From: Thermoplasmata archaeon
GTDB taxonomy: Archaea > Thermoplasmatota > Thermoplasmata > Thermoplasmatales > Thermoplasmataceae
Assembly: GCA_021799755.1 (NCBI GenBank)
Contig: JAJYZU010000080.1
Span: 1-5,403 of the forward strand
Reading direction: 5' to 3'
Length of the DNA: 5,403 bases
The notes below the pieces were generated by a model. That model made no database searches, was not told the origin of the DNA, and saw only the letters and a list, made by a program, of their open reading frames with translations. This document shows positions 1 to 5,062 of this stretch, piece after piece (position 1 is the first letter of the stretch; each line of letters opens with the position of its first letter). Made by a program: the position numbers and the translations under genes.

Positions 1-490
1 CTCTTAGCTGTTCTCTGTTCATGTCGACCGGGCTGATTGAACTGGGCGGAATATACTTCTCGCCCTTCATTATCTTCCTGTTTTTCCACTCTCTCGCATT
101 GAACGCAAATTCGATGAGTCCGTTATCGGTGACAACAAGGTTTCCCTCCCTGAACATTTCAAATATTATCTCCTGCCCTGTCACGAGCCTGATGACAATG
201 ACACGGTCAAAGTTTATCTGGCTGATGGACTCTATCTTTCTTTCAGATAACATTTTTCTTAGGGTGATGGCTATCTGTCCCGGTTCCGGTTCGGTAGGAA
301 AATCCATGAAAGAGATCCCCCTTTCCAGGGATACATACAGGTTCCTCCTTTTGAGATCGCTCCTGTATATCTGGAAGATGAAATCCTTTGCCCCGACCTG
401 ATGAATCTTCTTGATGAAACTGCCCTTAAAGCCCTCTCCGTAAATAGAAACAAAGGCATAAAAATCCAGTGATGATTGCTTGATCCTCAT
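1..490 (-). CDS. rqcH: RqcH/NEMF/Rqc2-type ribosome quality control factor, N-terminal part (runs off left edge)
   Basis: The reading frame is open from an ATG at 490 to the window edge, giving 163 residues of a protein whose family members usually exceed 500. The segment matches the NFACT-N domain of RqcH (bacteria/archaea), Rqc2 (yeast) and NEMF (human): an opening 'SSLDFYA' block with Asp9, a 'GSFIKKIHQVG' strand-helix, an 'LRKML' helix near 78-81, then 'NFDRVIVIRL' with Asp95-Arg96, 'EMFREGNLVVTD' and 'KGEKYIPP'. Asp9, Asp95 and Arg96 correspond to the conserved Asp/Asp-Arg residues that in yeast Rqc2 (D9, D98, R99) and Bacillus RqcH (D97, R98) are needed for tRNA-dependent C-terminal tailing of stalled nascent chains on the large ribosomal subunit. 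The coiled-coil and NFACT-R domains would lie beyond the window. No clear Shine-Dalgarno motif precedes the start; leaderless translation is possible. A 62-codon frame at 271-459 inside it is an out-of-frame shadow. Family assignment is firm; tailing activity in this organism is inferred. Confidence 0.88.
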   Translation of the reverse strand, partial: MRIKQSSLDFYAFVSIYGEGFKGSFIKKIHQVGAKDFIFQIYRSDLKRRNLYVSLERGISFMDFPTEPEPGQIAITLRKMLSERKIESISQINFDRVIVIRLVTGQEIIFEMFREGNLVVTDNGLIEFAFNAREWKNRKIMKGEKYIPPSSISPVDMNREQLR

Positions 491-529
491 TATTTTTCAC
501 AATCCCGTTACATCTAATCATACTTGCGC
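491..529 (-). promoter_or_regulatory. 39-base intergenic gap, possible weak promoter for the rqcH-like gene
   Basis: This is the largest gene-free stretch in the window. Read on the minus strand it holds a weakly TATA-like stretch, GTATGATTAG, 24 to 33 bases upstream of the rqcH ATG, which is the right distance for an archaeal box A if the transcript were leaderless. The absence of a Shine-Dalgarno match before that ATG fits this, as does the change in functional theme from respiration to translation. The box departs from the TTTATA consensus, no BRE is obvious, and there is no T-run terminator for the upstream gene, so simple read-through transcription is equally possible. Confidence 0.22.
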
Positions 530-1171
530 TCAGGTTGGAAGCATTGAGTAAGGAATCCAGCCGAGGTAAGCCGGAATTATCGGAATCATTGCAAAGAGAG
601 AAAGATGAATTGCAATATCCGCGTAAATATTCTTTCTGACGAGGTATATCGCCCCATACAGAATCCCCATTGAAAACATGTCTACAAGGTACAGCAGAGC
701 ATAAAATCCGGGGTACCCCTGACTTTCGAAAATGAGGTAACTGGAGTAAAGCAGCATGAAGAGCACCGCCTGAACTATTATGGCTTTTGGTTTTCCCGTG
801 TAACTCGATGTGAAATCTGTGATAACATATCTGAAATTAATCTCATCGATAAATGCGATGGGGTAAAATAGGTACACAGGACTGATGTGATGCAGTCCCC
901 AGATATAGATCCAGACAACCGCGACGGAGAATAATATGAAGAGATCCTTGGAGCCCAGTACCCTTGAAAGCCCTGACCGAAGGGACGGGATGAATATTAC
1001 CATGACCGCAAGCAAAACAGGGGAAAGATAGATGTACAGGTTGTAAAACGTCGCAGACAATTCAGTGTTCTTCACAAAGGCAAGGAACCCGTAGAACAGA
1101 AAAAAAAGAAAAACTTCAGATCCTGCAAAAAGAATCAGTGAGTTTCTTTTGCCGAGAGCGGGAAGATTCAT
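530..1171 (-). CDS. CPBP-family-like (CAAX protease/bacteriocin-processing) membrane protein, degenerate active site
   Basis: This 213-residue, very hydrophobic protein has about seven membrane segments (roughly 11-32, 45-63, 77-92, 96-108, 130-148, 155-177, 182-200). Order and spacing of motifs resemble the CPBP/Rce1 intramembrane metalloprotease family. 'DEINFR' (109-114) stands for motif 1 EExxxR, with Glu110 and Arg114 kept. The segment 'LLYSSYL' (140-146) sits where FxxxH is expected but has Tyr145 instead of His. 'GILYGAIYLVRKNIYADIAIH' ends at His189, as in motif 3, but the following Asn/Asp is Phe193. Rce1 enzymes need the Glu and both His, so this copy may be an inactive relative with a chaperone or scaffold role, or a divergent family. 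The ATG immediately follows the TAA of the preceding gene, and GGTGAGG at 1181-1187 gives a good ribosome binding site, so it is translationally coupled to that gene. Substrate unknown. Family call is moderate. Confidence 0.62.
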   Translation of the reverse strand: MNLPALGKRNSLILFAGSEVFLFFLFYGFLAFVKNTELSATFYNLYIYLSPVLLAVMVIFIPSLRSGLSRVLGSKDLFILFSVAVVWIYIWGLHHISPVYLFYPIAFIDEINFRYVITDFTSSYTGKPKAIIVQAVLFMLLYSSYLIFESQGYPGFYALLYLVDMFSMGILYGAIYLVRKNIYADIAIHLSLFAMIPIIPAYLGWIPYSMLPT

Positions 1172-2659
1172 TTAACCCGGCCTCACCGTATGGTTGAGAG
1201 CAATATTGGTGCTCAGCCAGAGCACGGGGAATGATAGTACAACCAGAATAATCGCGAAAATGGAAACTGCGTATCCTGCGAACATGTACCAGGGATTGAT
1301 TCTCAGTTCCAGCGATGAATATAGCATTACGAGCCCAGTAAGACTGTACATCATGGATACAGATTCCATCAGTATTCCTCTCGCTCTATCATTGAGACCA
1401 TGATAAAGAATACCCGTCATCATACCGGAGAGGAAGGTCAGTATGACCATAAGCGCGTACACAGCGATGTTTGTTATCACGTATTCGGTGACAGAAGGAA
1501 CAAACCAGGAGAACATGAACATTGTCGAGATGGCAAACAGTGAAAATGACCGCGCAGTGCCTAGTTTAAAATTAAGAAACATCACTTTGTTGAGAAACGC
1601 AAAGAATATGACACCCGCCAGGAACATCAGAATATTCACGCCAAATATAAAGTAAATAGTGTACTGAAAGCCTGCAAGACTGCCTAAAAAAAGGATAATG
1701 ATTGGGGCAACCATTGGAAGAATCATGATCCGGTTTGCCAGGATTCCCTTAAAAAAGCCACTTTCAAAGGGTCTGTACCTCCTCCCCCTAATGAAGTAGA
1801 AATAGAGCAGCATATTCGTGAAGAGGACGAGGAGAACACCTTCAATTATTAACGGATAGATCAGGATGGACACAAGAAGAGAAGCTATTGCCGGTAGTGT
1901 GGCGATGAGTCCCTCACACTGGCAGCTGACCGCGATCAGAACAGACGAAACAGCATTTGAAGCAACATAGGACTTGTCCTTGCTGACCAGATTGAAGATG
2001 AAGGTGAAATTCTGGACTATGAGAGAAAGATCAAGGAGGATTAGAAGCATGTACTGTATGCTCAATGTGGTTACGAAAGTGTTGGAGTAAAGGACAAGAG
2101 AGTACGCAAACAGTGCAGGAACTCCTGCAGGGCTTTCATCATCATAAATGGATCCGATCAGAAGCCTGCCTGTTCCAATGGTGTTCACACGGAGTATCCC
2201 GGAAACGACCAGCATAAACAGTCCAAGAATTATAAAGGTCGTTAACGCAAGGCTGTTACCCATTCCCGGATACTCACTTCTGTAAATCAGGAGTGAGAAT
2301 ACGAATGCGATTACAAGAAATGGCAGAAATAGGAGGTTTGTGAATATCAGCACAACCACCCTGAGTGCCGCTGCATAGGTGTATGGGGCTTTGAAAACAG
2401 GGTTTGGCGTCACCAGTATAAGAAGTATGATAATGAACATGAATGACAGCATAAGATAGCGCCTTACTGATGGGAATCTCCAGTTCCTGCTTATCAAAGA
2501 TATCGACAATAAAAAGAAAAGTACGATCAGCAGGAATGATAGTGCAACTACACCTGGTTCGATGTAAACAAGATTATCACGGAAAAGAAAAAAGAAATAG
2601 GCGAGCAGAGATGCAATAACCACAAGATATCTTGCTAGATTCCAGGCAAACCACTTCAT
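1172..2659 (-). CDS. Polytopic membrane protein of unknown function with a Cys-Gln-Cys-Glu motif, downstream of ctaB
   Basis: I do not recognise this family. From the ATG at 2659 it is 495 residues; an in-frame ATG at 2674 would give 500 (numbering below uses 500). I prefer 2659 because it overlaps the ctaB stop as ATGA and has GGTGG eight bases upstream, while 2674 has no clear ribosome site. It is almost wholly hydrophobic, with about 13-15 membrane segments, among them 14-31, 41-62, 73-89, 105-130, 141-162, 205-228, 255-295, 312-333, 338-362, 396-424 and 462-487. The standout is Cys251-Gln-Cys253-Glu254 within or at the edge of a membrane segment, followed by a Pro/Ile/Leu-rich hairpin and a basic loop (RGRRYR, 296-301). 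There are only two histidines (425 and 495), which argues against a bis-His heme protein such as CtaA. Its place between ctaB and a CPBP-like gene suggests a role in oxidase assembly or copper handling, but this rests on context alone. Confidence 0.8.
   Translation of the reverse strand: MKWFAWNLARYLVVIASLLAYFFFLFRDNLVYIEPGVVALSFLLIVLFFLLSISLISRNWRFPSVRRYLMLSFMFIIILLILVTPNPVFKAPYTYAAALRVVVLIFTNLLFLPFLVIAFVFSLLIYRSEYPGMGNSLALTTFIILGLFMLVVSGILRVNTIGTGRLLIGSIYDDESPAGVPALFAYSLVLYSNTFVTTLSIQYMLLILLDLSLIVQNFTFIFNLVSKDKSYVASNAVSSVLIAVSCQCEGLIATLPAIASLLVSILIYPLIIEGVLLVLFTNMLLYFYFIRGRRYRPFESGFFKGILANRIMILPMVAPIIILFLGSLAGFQYTIYFIFGVNILMFLAGVIFFAFLNKVMFLNFKLGTARSFSLFAISTMFMFSWFVPSVTEYVITNIAVYALMVILTFLSGMMTGILYHGLNDRARGILMESVSMMYSLTGLVMLYSSLELRINPWYMFAGYAVSIFAIILVVLSFPVLWLSTNIALNHTVRPG
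1181..1187 (-). promoter_or_regulatory. Shine-Dalgarno site for the CPBP-like gene
   Basis: GGTGAGG on the minus strand lies 9 bases before the ATG at 1171 and matches the GGAGGTGATC complement of the archaeal 16S rRNA tail. It lies inside the last codons of the upstream membrane-protein gene, which supports termination-reinitiation coupling at the abutting TAA/ATG. Confidence 0.6.
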
Positions 2660-3516
2660 GCAACGATCCACCATATGGAGACCAGAAGGATGAGAAGATA
2701 CAGGTTGGTGTAGTGAAAAGTCTTCTTGAAAGATTTCACGGACAGTTTATCCGCATAGGAAGCTATCAGATAGTATGCCAGTATCAGGTCTGCAATTATG
2801 GCGACGAAAAAGTACAGTCTGCCCACAGAGATCTGGTGGAAAAACAGCGGAAGAAGACTGTAAACTATCATGACCACTGTGTTGATTACTATGTATTTTG
2901 CCGCCTTTGGCTGACCGACGACTGCAGGAAGCATCGGGACTCCGGCCTGTTTGTACTCCTCGCTTGTTCCCATAGCCAGGCTCCAGAAGTGTGTAGGGGT
3001 CCATACAAAAACCAGCATTGCAATGAACAGAGCGGTCCATGAGACTCCGCCGGTTACAGATGCCCAGCCGGCAAGCGCAGGAAAACTACCCGCAATACCT
3101 CCAATGACTATGTTAAGGCTTGTTCTTCTCTTGAGCATTATCGTGTAAAGAACAACATAACTCAGGAATCCTGCGAAGATGAACACCATTGCCAATAAAT
3201 TGATGAATATATACGATACGGCGAGTGAAAATGCAAGCATTATCAGCGCCATGGCGGTTATTCGCCTGTAACTTTCCCTGTTCACTATTTCCTTCCTGTA
3301 GGATGTTCTCTTCATCTTCCAGTCCAGGTCCATATCATAAACATTATTGAGGATAGAAGCAGACATTGAGGCAAAAGCTCCAGCAATGATCAGTGGAACA
3401 ATGAGAATCAATTTTGAGGAGGCAGCAGGAGCAGAGACGAATCCGGTTACTGCAACTATCAGGATCAGGAGGGTTATTTCGGCCTTAGAAATTCTTAAAA
3501 AATCCTTCAAATTCAT
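2656..3516 (-). CDS. ctaB: Protoheme IX farnesyltransferase (heme O synthase)
   Basis: This UbiA-superfamily membrane prenyltransferase transfers farnesyl from farnesyl diphosphate to the 2-vinyl group of heme B, giving heme O, the cofactor or heme A precursor of heme-copper oxidases. The protein is 286 residues, normal for the family, with 8-9 membrane helices. The first diphosphate/Mg-binding motif is plain: Asn58, Asp61, Asp65 in 'NNVYDMDLDWKMKRT' (57-71), very close to the bacterial CyoE/CtaB pattern NNYxDRDxDxxMxRT. The second conserved block, 'TPTHFWSLA' (173-181) followed by 'EEYKQAGVPMLP' (186-197), is diagnostic for heme O synthases; its usual Asp-Tyr is Glu187-Tyr188 here. The start at 3516 has AGAAGGTCA as ribosome site and lies 32 bases inside the end of the cupredoxin gene; its stop overlaps the next gene as ATGA. 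No heme A synthase (ctaA) is visible in the window, so whether heme O is further oxidised is unknown. Confidence 0.95.
   Translation of the reverse strand: MNLKDFLRISKAEITLLILIVAVTGFVSAPAASSKLILIVPLIIAGAFASMSASILNNVYDMDLDWKMKRTSYRKEIVNRESYRRITAMALIMLAFSLAVSYIFINLLAMVFIFAGFLSYVVLYTIMLKRRTSLNIVIGGIAGSFPALAGWASVTGGVSWTALFIAMLVFVWTPTHFWSLAMGTSEEYKQAGVPMLPAVVGQPKAAKYIVINTVVMIVYSLLPLFFHQISVGRLYFFVAIIADLILAYYLIASYADKLSVKSFKKTFHYTNLYLLILLVSIWWIVA
2665..2672 (-). promoter_or_regulatory. Shine-Dalgarno-like site favouring the 2659 start of the polytopic membrane protein
   Basis: GGTGGATC on the minus strand, within the last codons of ctaB, lies about 8 bases before the ATG at 2659 and resembles the GGTGATC core. 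The alternative ATG at 2674 overlaps this motif and has no comparable site upstream, so the motif decides the start in favour of the ATGA-overlapping codon. Confidence 0.5.
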
Positions 3517-5050
3517 TATTCTGACCTTCTGTTACTCCAGCTGACGTAACAGTATTATTTACTAATACTAAATTGTTGACCGATACTGAAGCTGTTGATG
3601 AGGGAGAACTGGAGTTTGCCACATTGATCGTTGAAACAGCGGTGTATGGATGGAATGAATCCCAGTATGTGTATACCGATACATTGGAGAACAGGTAATA
3701 GCCAATCGATGAGCGTATCGTGTTATTGACCTCAGCAATTAGAGTACTGTTCTGGAGGCTCTCGTTTGGACCAGAATTTATTCTGAGGGCATGATACAGT
3801 CCATCCTCATTGATCAGATTGAACATCACCATGGTTCCTACTGTAAGATTGAATACAGGATTCACCGATCCTTTTGAATAATTCCAGCCATTGGCGTCAG
3901 CGTAAAGCGTAATGTTAACCTCCCTGTTGTAGAAGAGTACAGAATCGCTGTTTACATTTCCGGTAGAATTATATTTTACAGTGAAAGCTGCATATCCATA
4001 AAATACAAATTCAGAGACACTTGAATTGCTCGTATCATTCTGAAGATAGGCAAACGGAGAGTGCGAATAATTAAGGAGAACGAGTGAGTAATTAAAATGG
4101 CCAGAATCTGCCACATTGAAGATCAATTCTGTGCCATTCAATGCAGGGACTGTCCAGTTGAGGCTGCCGTTGAGTTCCAGCCCATGCTCTGAAGCGAGGA
4201 GCGATATGCTTTTGTTGTAAGATACAACGAAGATGTGTCCCTCTGTCAGCGATGGGAAATAGGAATCCCAGTAAGTGTATTCTCCTATTCTGTTGAAGAA
4301 GACCTGCACCGCAACCGTGGTACCGTTAACGTTACCCATCGTGGATGCATTTATAAGTGTGGCATTGTAATCGCTTTCGGCATCGCCCGGAGCAATCACG
4401 AAGGAATGATCTGATGTTCCGTTTTGTTTGATCTGGAACCTGACAAGGGAACCATTCTGGTAGTACAGGGATGGATTAACAACCCCATGGGAGTCAATAA
4501 AACCACTGTTTGTAGATATAAGACTGGTATTATGGCTGACGCTCATGTTTGAAGGCGGGGTTGGGAACGTGTAGACATGTGATGGCAGACTTGAGTTGAC
4601 GTAGATGAGTCCAACCATGGTGGTTGGATGGACCGTGCACCAGTAGGTGTAGACGCCAACCTTGGGGAAATAGGCAGTGGTATGGGAAACTGCACCGGGC
4701 GTTGTGGTTATCTGTGAAATTGAAAGAAGCGTATCAAATACAGTACTCTCAGCAGGACCGGGATTGATAGTAAGGGTATGGGGCTGACCATCCTCCTCAA
4801 TCACCGTGAAATGAATCACGGTACCATTGAGAATCGTTATGGTCGGATTCACCGTTCCATGTCCGTAGTCCCAGCCGCTTGCATCCGCCCATATGGTGAT
4901 ATTAACCGAATGCGGTGCACTGGCTGGAGCGGTAGGTAATGAAAAAGAGGAGGTCTGTGGATAGTCCAGTGCCAGATAGAGCCCCATTGAAACTATCAGC
5001 AGGATGATTACAGCGAACACAACACCAGTTTTACTTCCTTTTTCACTCAT
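3485..5050 (-). CDS. Membrane-anchored tetra-cupredoxin (one intact blue-copper domain), oxidase-linked
   Basis: The 521-residue protein has a short basic N-terminus, a single membrane anchor or uncleaved signal (9-29), a Ser/Pro/Ala linker, and four cupredoxin-like beta-sandwiches outside the cell at about 49-152, 168-276, 279-374 and 377-479, ending in a Ser/Asn/Thr-rich tail. Domain 1 has a complete type 1 copper set: His91 ('QPHTL'), Cys138, His141 and Met145 ('YWCTVHPTTM'). Domain 2 keeps His215 but has Asp262/Phe265/Thr269 at the other positions; domain 4 keeps His420 and His467 but has Asp464 and Ala471; domain 3 has none. A single Cys rules out a CuA centre, so this is not a normal subunit II. 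I count 28 N-x-S/T sequons, which fits a heavily glycosylated archaeal surface protein. The gene starts 10 bases after the stop of oxidase subunit I with a perfect AGGTGA site. Likely role: electron donor to, or docking subunit of, the oxidase (inferred). It lacks an obvious sulfocyanin or rusticyanin signature. Confidence 0.87.
   Translation of the reverse strand: MSEKGSKTGVVFAVIILLIVSMGLYLALDYPQTSSFSLPTAPASAPHSVNITIWADASGWDYGHGTVNPTITILNGTVIHFTVIEEDGQPHTLTINPGPAESTVFDTLLSISQITTTPGAVSHTTAYFPKVGVYTYWCTVHPTTMVGLIYVNSSLPSHVYTFPTPPSNMSVSHNTSLISTNSGFIDSHGVVNPSLYYQNGSLVRFQIKQNGTSDHSFVIAPGDAESDYNATLINASTMGNVNGTTVAVQVFFNRIGEYTYWDSYFPSLTEGHIFVVSYNKSISLLASEHGLELNGSLNWTVPALNGTELIFNVADSGHFNYSLVLLNYSHSPFAYLQNDTSNSSVSEFVFYGYAAFTVKYNSTGNVNSDSVLFYNREVNITLYADANGWNYSKGSVNPVFNLTVGTMVMFNLINEDGLYHALRINSGPNESLQNSTLIAEVNNTIRSSIGYYLFSNVSVYTYWDSFHPYTAVSTINVANSSSPSSTASVSVNNLVLVNNTVTSAGVTEGQNNEFEGFFKNF
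3522..3530 (-). promoter_or_regulatory. Shine-Dalgarno site for ctaB inside the cupredoxin gene
   Basis: AGAAGGTCA on the minus strand sits 5 bases before the ctaB ATG (about 7 bases from the AGGT core) and resembles AGGTGA. It is read as coding sequence near the 3' end of the cupredoxin gene, so ctaB translation can begin before the upstream ribosome terminates at 3485. Confidence 0.5.
3614..4906 (-). repeat. Four tandem cupredoxin-domain repeats within one gene
   Basis: Units in coding order are 4906-4595, 4549-4223, 4216-3929 and 3922-3614. Units 1 and 4 are most alike: residues 50-102 and 379-431 align without gaps through 'NIT..AD..GW.Y..G.VNP', 'EDG..H.L.IN.GP.ES', and later 'VYTYW...HP'. 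Unit 2 shares 'G.VNPS', 'APGDAES' and 'GEYTYWDS'. Unit 3 is the most decayed, recognisable by 'LNGTELIF' against 'LNGTVIHF' in unit 1 and 'YSLVL' against 'HTLTI'. Similarity is at protein level; I did not see long identical DNA, so the duplications look old. Confidence 0.75.
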
Positions 5051-5056
5051 TAAATT

Positions 5057-5062
5057 TCACCT
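5057..5062 (-). promoter_or_regulatory. Shine-Dalgarno site for the tetra-cupredoxin gene, overlapping the oxidase stop codon
   Basis: AGGTGA on the minus strand is an exact match to the archaeal anti-Shine-Dalgarno complement, 6 bases before the ATG at 5050. Its first two bases are the last two of the TAG stop of oxidase subunit I (5061-5063), which couples the two genes and fixes the cupredoxin start. Confidence 0.75.

Noticed and set aside
21..401. A 126-codon open frame on the plus strand
   Set aside because: It lies antisense to the well-supported RqcH N-terminal domain, has no family resemblance, and its composition is that of reversed coding sequence.
491..529. A transcription terminator after the CPBP-like gene
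   Set aside because: No T-run on the minus strand and no stable hairpin is visible in the 39-base gap.
1172..2659. Heme A synthase (CtaA/Cox15) as identity of the protein after ctaB
   Set aside because: CtaA is about eight helices with several conserved membrane histidines; this protein has more helices and only two histidines, neither placed as a heme ligand pair.
2747..3040. A 97-codon minus-strand frame inside ctaB
   Set aside because: It is in another frame of the same strand as ctaB and crosses its conserved HFWSLA and AGVPMLP blocks, so it is a shadow.
2632..3042. A 136-codon open frame on the plus strand
   Set aside because: It is antisense to ctaB and the ctaB/next-gene junction; ctaB carries diagnostic motifs throughout this stretch.
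3485..5050. Reading the copper protein as a classical CuA oxidase subunit II
   Set aside because: CuA needs two cysteines in a CxxxC arrangement; the protein has only one cysteine (Cys138), and a single N-terminal anchor instead of the usual two-helix hairpin.
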